From CAZHMN01 sp964533705 (GTDB lineage: Bacteria; Electryoneota; B3-LCP), in the NCBI GenBank assembly GCA_964533705.1, contig CAZHMN010000025.1, positions 1 through 34,768 of the forward strand: 34,768 bases of DNA. The letters are read 5' to 3'. The notes under the pieces were generated by a model that searched no databases, was not told where the DNA came from, and was given only the letters and a program-made list of their open reading frames with translations. A program made the translations under genes and the position numbers. Every line of letters starts with the position of its first letter. Positions within the stretch are counted from its first letter, which is position 1. Positions 1 through 7,732 of the stretch are shown piece by piece.

Positions 1-180
1 GCGGCCTACGCCGAATTCGCCGAAGACCTGAAGGGCTCCATTGAGGTCGGCAAACTGGCGGACTTTACGATACTGGACCGGGATATTTTCGAAATTCCCG
101 CGCGGGAAATCCTTGATACACAGGTCAGGTATACGATTGTCGGGGGAAATATCGTGTATCAATCCCCTGATCTCGAATAA
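1..180 (+). CDS. Amidohydrolase family protein, C-terminal end (partial)
   Basis: Reading from the first base gives 59 residues and a TAA stop; the gene begins upstream of the window. The visible end has the pattern of the YtcJ-like amidohydrolase-3 family: a short helix, then GSIEVGKLADFTILDRD, then a strand ending in VGGNIVYQ. This is the C-terminal composite beta-sandwich that closes the metal-dependent hydrolase barrel. No catalytic residue lies in the visible part, so the substrate cannot be told. The stop is 108 bases before fumC, and nothing links the two functionally. Confidence 0.75.
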   Translation, partial: AAYAEFAEDLKGSIEVGKLADFTILDRDIFEIPAREILDTQVRYTIVGGNIVYQSPDLE

Positions 181-288
181 TCCGTTCGAAGCAAATGTCC
201 GATGTTATCAAGCTGGGCATCAGCAACTGTTGTATGGGCTCCCTGCTTTTTCGGTTTTAGGGCTTCTTTGGAATAGAGGATTGAAAAT

Positions 289-1689
289 ATGAGCGATCAG
301 AAATACCGCATAGAGCGCGATTCCATGGGCGAGATGAAGGTTCCCGCTACCGCTTACTGGGGGGCATCCACCCAGAGGGCGGTGAAGAATTTTCCCATTT
401 CCGGGCTGCAATTTCCCCGCGGCTTTATCCGTGCTCTGGGCACCGTCAAGGTGGCCGCCGCCAGGGCTAACCGTGATCTCGGCCTGCTGGACTCGGAACG
501 CGGCAATGCCATCATCAGGGCATCTTTGGAAGTCGCAGAGGGAAAACTCGACGACCATTTCGTCGTTGACGTATTTCAAACCGGCTCGGGCACCTCGACG
601 AATATGAACGCCAATGAGGTTATCGCCAACCGCGCCAACGAGATGCTGGGCGGCAAAATCGGCGACATGAAACCGGTGCACCCCAATGACCACGTCAACA
701 TGGGGCAGTCCAGTAACGACGTTATCCCCACTTGCATCCATATCGCCGCTCTCGAGGGAATAAAAAAAGATCTCCTGCCCGCTCTGGAAGAACTCCGCTG
801 CGCTTTTGAAGAGAAAGCCAGAAACTTCAACCCTATCATCAAAATCGGGAGAACGCACCTGCAGGATGCCACGCCGATTCGCCTGGGGCAAGAGTTCAGC
901 GGCTATGCCAGCATGATCGAACACGGGATTCGCAGGATAGAAAAAGTCGAAAGGCATCTGGCTGAACTCGCCTTGGGGGGTACGGCGGTGGGTACGGGCA
1001 TCAACACGCACGCTGAATTCGCTGGAATGGCGATAAAAATTATCAACGAGATGACCGAGCTCGAATTTCGCGAAGCGGAAAATCACTTCGAAGCGCAGGG
1101 AGCTCAGGACGCGCTTGTGGAAGCGAGTTCAGCTTTGAAAGCGGCGGCGGTCAGCCTCATGAAAATCGCCAACGACGTGCGCTGGTTGGGATCGGGGCCG
1201 CGCTGCGGCATCGGCGAGATTAAACTGCCGGCGGTGCAGCCGGGGTCGTCCATTATGCCGGGCAAAGTCAACCCCGTCATCGCTGAGTCCTTACTGCAGG
1301 TCTGCGCCCAGGTCATCGGCAATGACGCCGCCGTTACGGTGGGTGGCCTTTCGGGCAATTTTGAACTGAATGTCATGATGCCCGTCATGGCGCACAACCT
1401 GCTGGAATCAATCTCGCTGCTGGCCAGGGCGGTGTCGAACTTCACGGAAAAATGCCTGCAAGGCCTCGAGGCCGACGAAGAACGCTGCGCTGAAATGATC
1501 GAAAAAAGCCTGGCGATGTGCACCGCGTTAAGCCCCAAGATCGGCTACGAAGCGGCCGCCCAAATCGCCAAGGAAGCCTACCAGACCGGCCGCACGGTGC
1601 GGGAAGTTGCACGGGGAAAGAAGCTCATGCCTGAGGAAGAGCTGGACAGAATCCTGGATCCCGCGTCGATGACGAAGCCGGGGACGTAA
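289..1689 (+). CDS. fumC: Class II fumarate hydratase
   Basis: Reversible hydration of fumarate to L-malate in the TCA cycle; a cytosolic, iron-independent homotetramer. The 466-aa length is the family norm. The N-terminal MGEMKVPATAYWGASTQRA block, TSTNMNANEVIANRAN (about 103-118), HPNDHVNMGQSSND (131-144), the catalytic base in GRTH (His190) and the flexible signature loop GSSIMPGKVNP (319-329, catalytic Ser321) are all present. GASTQRA rather than the GIQTLRA of aspartase, and GTAVGTGIN, favour fumarase over aspartate ammonia-lyase. The start is preceded by AGAGGA at a usable distance. It stands 116 bases before selB with no obvious functional link. Confidence 0.95.
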   Translation: MSDQKYRIERDSMGEMKVPATAYWGASTQRAVKNFPISGLQFPRGFIRALGTVKVAAARANRDLGLLDSERGNAIIRASLEVAEGKLDDHFVVDVFQTGSGTSTNMNANEVIANRANEMLGGKIGDMKPVHPNDHVNMGQSSNDVIPTCIHIAALEGIKKDLLPALEELRCAFEEKARNFNPIIKIGRTHLQDATPIRLGQEFSGYASMIEHGIRRIEKVERHLAELALGGTAVGTGINTHAEFAGMAIKIINEMTELEFREAENHFEAQGAQDALVEASSALKAAAVSLMKIANDVRWLGSGPRCGIGEIKLPAVQPGSSIMPGKVNPVIAESLLQVCAQVIGNDAAVTVGGLSGNFELNVMMPVMAHNLLESISLLARAVSNFTEKCLQGLEADEERCAEMIEKSLAMCTALSPKIGYEAAAQIAKEAYQTGRTVREVARGKKLMPEEELDRILDPASMTKPGT

Positions 1690-1805
1690 TTTTCAACGCC
1701 TTCATCCTCATTAATAACTGGGAATTTTAAAATACGAACGAATCCTCTGCTTGACTCTCACCTTCTGGAGAATTATATTGTGGAAGACAAAAAAACGGTA
1801 TCCTC

Positions 1806-3722
1806 ATGCACCACACCGTCATCGGAACTGCAGGCCACGTAGACCACGGCAAATCATCATTGATTAAAGCCTTAACCGGCACCGATCCCGACCGCCTCCA
1901 GGAAGAGAAGGATCGGGAGATGACCATTGATCTGGGCTTCGCCTTCCTGGGTGATGACATCACCTTCATTGACGTCCCCGGCCACGAAAAATTCATCAAG
2001 AATATGCTTTCCGGCGTCGTCACCGTTGACGCGGTGCTCTTCATTGTGGCGGCCGATGACGGCTTCATGCCGCAATCCGAGGAGCATTTTGAAATTTTAA
2101 AACTGTTAGGAGTGGAGCGCGGTCTTGTCGCTTTGACCAAAATCGACATCGTGGATCCAGAATGGGTCGAATTGGTCGAAGAGGACGTTAGGCAGCGCCT
2201 GCAGGGGTCTTTCTTGGAAGATGCTCCCATTTTCCGGGTGGATAGTTTAAGTGGCAAAGGTGTGGCAGAGATCAAGCAAGCCATTTTAGACCTGGCGGAG
2301 CAGATCCCCCCCCGTCCCGACCGAGGCGTCTTCCGCATGTACGTTGATCGTGTTTTCAGCATTCGAGGCGCGGGAACGGTCATTGCCGGAACGGTGCTGG
2401 GCGGCAAGCTTAAGCCCGGCGACAAAGCCGAGCTCTTGCCCAAGGGTCTGGAAGTGAGGATTAAGCGCATACAGGTACACAACGTCGAAGTTCCCCAAAC
2501 CCGCATCGGTGAGCGCGCCGCCATCAACCTGCAGGGCGTGGAAACCTCGCAGATAGAGCGGGGCAATCTCCTGGCCCAGCCGGGTTATTTTAAACCCACC
2601 TACATGCTCAACGTCTCCTACAATCATTTGCCTTCCGCATCGAAACCTCTGTTGAATCGGACGCGGGTTCGCCTGCACCTGGGAACCTCTGAGTACCTGG
2701 CGCGAACCGTGACGCTGGAGAAAAGGCCTATCGCTCCTGGCCAATCGGGATTCATCCAGTTACGCATCGAGGCTCCTGCCGTTTGTGAAATCGGCGACCG
2801 CTTCGTCATCCGTGATTATTCGCCCGGCCGTACGGTTGGAGGCGGCCAGGTATTAGAAGTCCACCCCCAGAAGTTGAAATACCTGCCGGATGAAGAGATC
2901 GAAGTCCTGGAGACTTTGGATCAAGGCGATCCCAAAGACCTCGTAGAGCAGCACATCCGGCGGGGTGGGTTCAAGCCTTTCACGGCCGTTGCCGTTGCTC
3001 ATGAAATATCAAGGCCAGTGGAAGAAGTAACGGCATTGATCGAAGAGCTGATCAGTGCCGGGAATCTGACGCGTTTGGGAACGCAAACCGCTTCCTGGGT
3101 CATCCACAGCGAGGTGCTGGAGGACGCCCGGCAACGGCTTTTATCTGCCCTGGCTGAGTATCATAAAGCAAACCCACACCGATTGGGGCTTAAACGTTCG
3201 GAACTGGCCGGAAAGCTCTTTGGAACGGTGGATACCGGCCTCTATGATGCCTTTCTCGATCGGCTGGTAGAAAAGGGTGAAATTGAACTCGCCAAGCTCT
3301 TTGTGCTAATTAAGGGGCACCAGATCCAGTTTAACCCTCAGCAGCAGGCCCTGGCGGACAAGATCATTCAGATTTACTGGGAGGCCGCTTACGTAACTCC
3401 GGAGTTTGATGAACTCGTCGAACAGCTGGATGCTCCGGCCGAACAGGTGCGCCGCGTTCTCTCCGGGCTAGTTGATCGCGGAGATTTAATGGAAATCGCC
3501 ATTAAAATCGGTCGAGCATTAATATTTCATGCAAAAAGGATTGAGGAGGCGAAGAATATCGTGCTAAAGCTCTTCGAGAACAAAGACGAAATCGCCTTCT
3601 TCGAAGCCCGGGAGGCGCTGAATTCCACGCGAAAATTCACCACACCGATCCTGAATTATTTCGATCAGATCGGGTTGACCGTGCGGGTGGGCGAAATGCG
3701 GCAGTTAAAGAAACGACCGTAG
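1806..3722 (+). CDS. selB: Selenocysteine-specific elongation factor SelB
   Basis: A GTPase that carries Sec-tRNA(Sec) to the ribosome at UGA codons marked by a SECIS hairpin. At 638 aa it is slightly longer than the E. coli protein. GTPase motifs: G1 AGHVDHGKS (9-17), switch Thr40 in EMTIDLGFA, G3 DVPGHE (56-61), G4 TKID (111-114, the usual SelB form of NKxD). EF-Tu-like beta-barrels follow (about 170-340, with RIKRIQVH and RGNLLA), then a long winged-helix region (about 370-638) that binds the SECIS RNA. No selA, selD or Sec tRNA is next to it. Its presence is the main independent support for reading the in-frame UGAs at 9208, 9808 and 10424 as selenocysteine. Confidence 0.95.
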   Translation: MHHTVIGTAGHVDHGKSSLIKALTGTDPDRLQEEKDREMTIDLGFAFLGDDITFIDVPGHEKFIKNMLSGVVTVDAVLFIVAADDGFMPQSEEHFEILKLLGVERGLVALTKIDIVDPEWVELVEEDVRQRLQGSFLEDAPIFRVDSLSGKGVAEIKQAILDLAEQIPPRPDRGVFRMYVDRVFSIRGAGTVIAGTVLGGKLKPGDKAELLPKGLEVRIKRIQVHNVEVPQTRIGERAAINLQGVETSQIERGNLLAQPGYFKPTYMLNVSYNHLPSASKPLLNRTRVRLHLGTSEYLARTVTLEKRPIAPGQSGFIQLRIEAPAVCEIGDRFVIRDYSPGRTVGGGQVLEVHPQKLKYLPDEEIEVLETLDQGDPKDLVEQHIRRGGFKPFTAVAVAHEISRPVEEVTALIEELISAGNLTRLGTQTASWVIHSEVLEDARQRLLSALAEYHKANPHRLGLKRSELAGKLFGTVDTGLYDAFLDRLVEKGEIELAKLFVLIKGHQIQFNPQQQALADKIIQIYWEAAYVTPEFDELVEQLDAPAEQVRRVLSGLVDRGDLMEIAIKIGRALIFHAKRIEEAKNIVLKLFENKDEIAFFEAREALNSTRKFTTPILNYFDQIGLTVRVGEMRQLKKRP

Positions 3723-3806
3723 GACGCAGCGCATAATGAGAAGAATTTAAAGTCTCAATATAGACAAACACAGATTACAATCGGATAAAATACTACCACA
3801 GAATCC

Positions 3807-4862
3807 ATGAAAGCAATACAGAAAACGAACACGGATCAGGGGCTGACTTTTACTGAGAGTGCTCCCATCCCAAAAATCAGCTCACCCACCGATGTGCTAA
3901 TCCGGGTACGCGCCACCGCGATTTGCGGAACGGATTTGGATATTTATAAGAGCGACCCGGATCTGATCAACCGCATGAAGAAATCAATACCTGTCATCAC
4001 CGGGCATGAGTTCTGCGGGGAAGTCGTCGAGGTGGGAGAGGACGTTTACCGCGTCAAGCCCGGTGACTATGTCTCCGCAGAAATGCACATTCTCTGCGGG
4101 GAATGCGTCAACTGCCGCACCGGCAACGGCCATGTCTGCATCAACACCATCATCAAAGGCATTGATGCAGACGGATGTTTCGCCGAATACGTGGTTGTTC
4201 CCGCCTCCAACGTGGTGGTCCTACCTGCGGACTTACCCGAACGGGTTGCCGCCTACTTGGACGCTATCGGTAACGCGGTACACGCTGTTTCCGCAGTGGA
4301 CGTTGTCGCCCGAAGAGTGGCTATATTGGGAGCAGGGCCCATCGGTATTATGAGCGCGGCCATCGCCAAATTAAGCGGCGCCCGGGAAGTGCTGGTCACG
4401 GACATTAACGACGGGCTATTGAAAATCGCCCAGGAGAACGGTGCGGATCAAACTTTCAACGTCGGATCCGAAGAGGGACTAAAGGCTTTTATTGACTGCT
4501 CCAGAGCGGATCCCACCCGTCGCGGAGTTGACGTCGTGCTGGAAATGTCGGGGCACCCTGCTGCTTACGACTACCTCTTCGAATGCGTACGCATGGGCGG
4601 AGAGGTCGTTCTTCTGGGTCTCCCCCGTCAGCCACTGACCGTCAACTTCAACCGGGACATCATTTTCAAGGGTTTAACGATTCACGGCATCATCGGCCGT
4701 AAAACCTTCGACACCTGGTTCCGCATGTTAGGTTTGATCGAGGCGGGATTGCTCCCAACGCTGCAACGCATCGTCACCCATGAATTTTCCTTAGATGACT
4801 TTCAGAAGGGATTTGACGCAAAACTAAAAGGCGAAGGCTTGAAAGTCATCTTCAGACCATAA
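3807..4862 (+). CDS. tdh: Zinc-dependent L-threonine 3-dehydrogenase (MDR family)
   Basis: A medium-chain dehydrogenase expected to oxidise L-threonine to 2-amino-3-ketobutyrate with NAD. At 351 aa it is close to the 341 aa of E. coli Tdh. Catalytic zinc ligands are Cys40 (ICGTD) and His67-Glu68 (GHEF); structural zinc ligands are Cys97, Cys100, Cys103 and Cys111. The Rossmann motif is GAGPIG (175-180). Features typical of Tdh over other polyol dehydrogenases are the AxxHxxCGxCxNC block, DAIGNAVH, the GRKTFDTW segment and HEFSLDDFQKGFD near the end. A related sorbitol or butanediol dehydrogenase is the alternative. No clear ribosome-binding site precedes the ATG. A kbl (2-amino-3-ketobutyrate ligase) gene is not adjacent. 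Confidence 0.82.
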   Translation: MKAIQKTNTDQGLTFTESAPIPKISSPTDVLIRVRATAICGTDLDIYKSDPDLINRMKKSIPVITGHEFCGEVVEVGEDVYRVKPGDYVSAEMHILCGECVNCRTGNGHVCINTIIKGIDADGCFAEYVVVPASNVVVLPADLPERVAAYLDAIGNAVHAVSAVDVVARRVAILGAGPIGIMSAAIAKLSGAREVLVTDINDGLLKIAQENGADQTFNVGSEEGLKAFIDCSRADPTRRGVDVVLEMSGHPAAYDYLFECVRMGGEVVLLGLPRQPLTVNFNRDIIFKGLTIHGIIGRKTFDTWFRMLGLIEAGLLPTLQRIVTHEFSLDDFQKGFDAKLKGEGLKVIFRP

Positions 4863-4878
4863 TTGATGAGGCATACCT

Positions 4879-5193
4879 ATGGAGCTCAGGCGAATAGTTC
4901 GTTTGGCTTTGACAGTCTCACCGCAACCACGATCCGGAAGCAGGTTGACGATCAGATTCATCTCTTTGCTCTGTCTCCTGGTTACTTGCGCAATGACGAC
5001 ACGAGCGGAAGAAGACCACAGTTTGTCGGAATCGGCAGAAGATCGGCCTCCCCTTTCTTGGGCGCACTACCAATTGGGCGTGGTTTACGAACATGCAGAT
5101 AAATTGGATTCTGCCAGGGTACACTATGAATCCGCACTGACACTGGATCCGGATCACAAAGAAGCGAAAAAAGCGTTGAAGAATTTAAAATAG
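4879..5193 (+). CDS. Small exported TPR-like protein
   Basis: A 104-aa protein of unknown function. After an Arg-rich start there is one hydrophobic stretch (about 24-40, FISLLCLLVTCAM) followed by TTRAEE, consistent with a signal peptide or anchor. Residues about 59-100 form a single tetratricopeptide repeat (AHYQLGVVYEHADKLDSARV, then YESALTLDPDHKEA). GAGG lies about 8 bases before the ATG. The gene starts 16 bases after the tdh stop, so the two are probably co-transcribed. One TPR alone is small for a scaffold; it may dimerise or be a remnant of a longer TPR protein. Confidence 0.6.
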   Translation: MELRRIVRLALTVSPQPRSGSRLTIRFISLLCLLVTCAMTTRAEEDHSLSESAEDRPPLSWAHYQLGVVYEHADKLDSARVHYESALTLDPDHKEAKKALKNLK

Positions 5194-5273
5194 ATTGCCC
5201 TTAAAACAACCTCTCCAACGAATTAAAGACAGAATCTTAAAGACCAATAAACTAACTGCATGGGGGTTAGGTC

Positions 5274-6140
5274 ATGGAAGTGACGCCGCGGCAGAGGAGT
5301 GAAAACGTTCTGTATTTCTCGAAATATCATGGCACCGGCAACGATTTTATCCTGGTGGACGGCATCAAGCATCCGGATACACCGAGCTGGTGGCACCGGG
5401 AAACCATTCACAAACTCTGCAACCGCCACGTTGGCATCGGTGCGGATGGGCTGATCGTTCTTCTGGAATCGACAGGCAGCGATTACCGCATGAAGTACTT
5501 CAACTCTGATGGACATGAAGCGCAGCTGTGCGGTAACGGCTTGCGTTGTCTGGCCTTGTTCATAAGGGACCAGGGCTATCCAGTGAATTCGCCGATGACC
5601 ATCGAGACGCTGGGCGGGGAAGTCAGCGTTGAAATTCTGGCCGGTGATCGTGTCAGAGTGAGCATGCCTGCCATCTCGTTCGAGCGCAGCTCATTGCCGA
5701 TACGCGGGGAAGGTGAATGTCTGGATGAGGAGTTGAAGATTGACAAAGAAACTTTCAAAATCACCGCTTTATCCGTCGGCAACCCGCATGTGGTGATCTT
5801 CGGAGATTACAGCGAAGAGCAGGTTAGGACATTAGGCCCTACAATTGAAAACCACACCCTTTTCCCCGAGGGCGTAAACGTCTCCTTCGTCCATATCGAA
5901 GGCCTGGATAGGGTCAATCAAAAGGTCTGGGAGAGGGGTTCAGGCATGACCCTGGCCTGCGGATCCGGGGCTGTGGCGGCCGTTGCCGCCGGCATTGCCA
6001 GGGGATTGCTGCCCTTCGGAGCAAACATCCGCGTTCAACAGCCCGGTGGCGAGCTCGTCGTCGCGGTGGCGGAGGAATTCCATGAAGCAACGTTAGAAGG
6101 CGAAGCGGTTTACGTCTTCCATGGAGTCGTTGAATTCTGA
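5274..6140 (+). CDS. dapF: Diaminopimelate epimerase
   Basis: Converts LL- to meso-diaminopimelate for lysine and peptidoglycan synthesis, in the cytosol, without cofactor. At 288 aa it is slightly longer than usual because of an N-terminal extension of about 12 residues before YFSKYHGTGNDF. Both catalytic cysteines are present: Cys86 in LCGNGLRC and Cys229 in LACGSGA. NPHVV (170-174), FPEGVNV and WERGSG supply the substrate pocket. AGG lies a few bases before the chosen ATG. The two-lobed pseudo-symmetric fold is complete, so the enzyme should be active. With ddl at the far end of the window it indicates a meso-DAP wall. Confidence 0.95.
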   Translation: MEVTPRQRSENVLYFSKYHGTGNDFILVDGIKHPDTPSWWHRETIHKLCNRHVGIGADGLIVLLESTGSDYRMKYFNSDGHEAQLCGNGLRCLALFIRDQGYPVNSPMTIETLGGEVSVEILAGDRVRVSMPAISFERSSLPIRGEGECLDEELKIDKETFKITALSVGNPHVVIFGDYSEEQVRTLGPTIENHTLFPEGVNVSFVHIEGLDRVNQKVWERGSGMTLACGSGAVAAVAAGIARGLLPFGANIRVQQPGGELVVAVAEEFHEATLEGEAVYVFHGVVEF

Positions 6141-6189
6141 AAAATTTAATGCTGAAAACATAACTAAAAGAGAACTGTAACATTTTCAC

Positions 6190-7101
6190 ATGGAGAAAAT
6201 GAAGGTATCCGCCCCGGCAAAGACCCATCGCTGGGGCTATTGGTTAATCGCCCTGATCGCAATTATCCTGATGGGAGTTGCATCCTGGATTCAGCAACAA
6301 AGCTATCAATCAATTTGGATGGATCGGAACAGGTTTGAACTCCAGCGAAGAGCCGATGAAGCAGCGAGGATCACTGCTGACATGAGGGAAGCGTTTCAGC
6401 TTGAAATGATCGCTCTGGCGGAGCAGCGCGGTCTCCGACAAGGGATGATGGATTGGAGCGATCGAAAGGTTTCGCGGGATTTTTTCGCGGGCTTCAAGCG
6501 AGCACTCGACGCCAGTTGTCGAGCCATCGCAGCCGGAAGCCCTGGTATTAGAAATCTATCCCTTCGCGATCTTGAAGGCAAAAAAATCGCTGGTTCCGGT
6601 GCGGATGCCATCCGGATAGATTTTCCGGACATCATGGAGAGAATACGAATCAAAGCCTCAACCACCGATAAAGGTGACTATGCAGAAACGCTTGTCATTC
6701 CCGTACGGGACGTGGCCGCCACCCCCATCGCATTTCTTTATGCAGAGGTAAATCCTTCGGGATACGGAAAAGCTTTGATGCGTTTAATGACTATCGGGGA
6801 GGATGACCTGCTTTTCATGCTGACCTCAACCGGCAGACAAATATGGATTTCTGATGAAGATGCAAACGTATCGAACCTGGGCACTGAGGTAAGTCAAACA
6901 ATAGTAGATGGAGTGACCTATGATTTAGTCCACGCTGAAGTTCCGGAGACCGACTTGACGTTATACCTGGCCAGTTGCTGCGACGAAACCGAGCGGACTT
7001 TCATCAAAGCCAATCGCATCACCGCTCTAATGATTTTCGCAGCAGCATTGATTCTGAGCATCACCGTGTTATTAATCACAAGAGAGCGGCAACGACCTTA
7101 A
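6190..7101 (+). CDS. Membrane protein with extracytoplasmic sensor-like domain, no output domain
   Basis: A 303-aa protein not recognised by name. It has a short basic N-terminus, a first membrane segment (about 15-36, WGYWLIALIAIILMGVASWI), roughly 240 residues outside the membrane, and a second membrane segment (about 275-297) followed only by RERQRP and the stop. This is the layout of the CHASE or Cache input half of a histidine kinase or chemoreceptor, but HAMP, kinase, GGDEF and MCP domains are all missing. The outer domain has a long first helix and later strand-rich parts (DLLFMLTSTGRQIWIS). An alternative ATG at 6199 has GGAGAAA just before it. No output domain appears in the 295 bases downstream. 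Confidence 0.6.
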   Translation: MEKMKVSAPAKTHRWGYWLIALIAIILMGVASWIQQQSYQSIWMDRNRFELQRRADEAARITADMREAFQLEMIALAEQRGLRQGMMDWSDRKVSRDFFAGFKRALDASCRAIAAGSPGIRNLSLRDLEGKKIAGSGADAIRIDFPDIMERIRIKASTTDKGDYAETLVIPVRDVAATPIAFLYAEVNPSGYGKALMRLMTIGEDDLLFMLTSTGRQIWISDEDANVSNLGTEVSQTIVDGVTYDLVHAEVPETDLTLYLASCCDETERTFIKANRITALMIFAAALILSITVLLITRERQRP

Positions 7102-7210
7102 TGAAATATTCGGACGCTGCCAAAAAAATCACTTGACAGGCGAAAGCTTTTTTCTTGATTTAAAGCTTGGGTGAGCAAATTTGGCTTTTTGAAAAAAAAT
7201 AAAAAAAGAC

Positions 7211-7239
7211 TTGATTTTCCCAAAAGGCGATTATATATT
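7211..7239 (+). promoter_or_regulatory. Sigma70-type promoter of the selenoprotein/redox locus
   Basis: TTGATT (7211-7216) and TATATT (7234-7239) are separated by exactly 17 bases, in an A/T-rich stretch. Transcription would start near 7246, giving a leader of about 150 bases before the lipoprotein gene. It probably drives the closely spaced genes from 7397 to about 10152. Confidence 0.65.
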
Positions 7240-7252
7240 TTATGTGTTGGTA

Positions 7253-7275
7253 TTATCACCCCCCAGGGGTAATAA
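7253..7275. promoter_or_regulatory. Inverted repeat just downstream of the transcription start
   Basis: The arms TTATCACCCC and GGGGTAATAA pair at nine of ten positions around the loop CCA. Lying a few bases after the predicted start of transcription, it could be a repressor operator in DNA or a 5'-end stabilising hairpin in RNA. The sequence does not decide between them. Confidence 0.5.
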
Positions 7276-7381
7276 CAGACAGAAATCCATAATCGCTTGC
7301 TAAAAGACGTTTAATCATCGGATAATAAGCAAACCCGAATTGAGGTTAAGCTCACGCATCCTGCTAACTTCTGGATAGATT

Positions 7382-7394
7382 CAGGGATACCCTG
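7382..7394 (+). promoter_or_regulatory. Hairpin covering the ribosome-binding site of the lipoprotein gene
   Basis: CAGGG, loop ATA, CCCTG form a five-base-pair hairpin ending two bases before the GTG start at 7397. AGGG in the 5' arm is the only Shine-Dalgarno candidate, so folding would hide it and translation may be modulated. Confidence 0.4.
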
Positions 7395-7396
7395 CT

Positions 7397-7603
7397 GTGC
7401 GACGCATACTTAAGAAGATCATCGTTCTGGGCTTCGGACTAAGTTTGATCATCAGTCTATGTGGCTGTGGCTATAAGATGGTATACATGCTCGATCAACC
7501 GGTCAGCGATCCCGTGATGTACGCTGATGATGCCCAGGACAGCGACTTATGCAAGGTGGAAGACGGTGGGTATTCCGGTTCCGCCGGTGAGTGCCCTACT
7601 TGA
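7397..7603 (+). CDS. Small lipoprotein, DUF4266-like
   Basis: A 68-aa protein with a basic N-terminus, a hydrophobic signal segment and a Cys after LCG (LIISLCGCG), consistent with a lipoprotein. The mature part contains SDPVMYADD and a Gly-rich, Cys-containing tail. This resembles the DUF4266 family of small lipoproteins, which carry an L/S-DPVM motif and a Gly/Cys-rich end and usually sit next to a DUF3570 outer-membrane barrel and a thioredoxin-like protein; I assign this from memory of the family and from context. It ends in a double TGA. The Gly/Cys tail is weaker than usual, and another frame stays open past the stop (see findings), so a frameshift near 7560 is possible. Confidence 0.5.
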   Translation: MRRILKKIIVLGFGLSLIISLCGCGYKMVYMLDQPVSDPVMYADDAQDSDLCKVEDGGYSGSAGECPT

Positions 7604-7680
7604 TGACCTTTTCTGCCCGGAACGGGTAGAAAGCAAGTTCCCTGCGGATAAGGATTTGTTTACGTTGGTCAAGGTTCAAT

Positions 7681-7711
7681 AGGGTAAGCCCGGCTTTGTA
7701 CGGTTTACCCT
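7681..7711 (+). promoter_or_regulatory. Intercistronic hairpin
   Basis: AGGGTAAGCC (7681-7690) pairs with GGTTTACCCT (7702-7711) over ten positions including one G-U, with an 11-base loop. No U-tract follows, so it is more likely an mRNA processing or stability element between the lipoprotein and barrel genes than a terminator. Confidence 0.5.
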
Positions 7712-7732
7712 GGAAAGCAACGGATAATAACG

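Larger units (their letters stand above)
7102..7396 (+). other. Intergenic leader region of the redox locus
   Basis: A 295-base gap without a gene. Its first part is A/T-rich with long A runs. It then holds a promoter (7211-7239), an inverted repeat just after the likely transcription start (7253-7275), about 100 bases with no recognised structure, and a small hairpin over the Shine-Dalgarno sequence (7382-7394). I recognise no known riboswitch class here. Confidence 0.6.

Noticed and set aside
220..1086. A long minus-strand frame opposite fumC
   Set aside because: It is a shadow of the highly conserved fumC and has no recognisable domain or start signal.
1690..1805. A tRNA-Sec or other RNA gene next to selB
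   Set aside because: Neither flank of selB has a cloverleaf with a T-arm motif; I found no tRNA in any gap of the window.
7601..7606. The double TGA ending the small lipoprotein as selenocysteine codons
   Set aside because: Two adjacent TGAs are a normal strong stop; I see no U-x-x-C pattern and no hairpin at the right distance, and the frame soon ends at a TAA (7649-7651).
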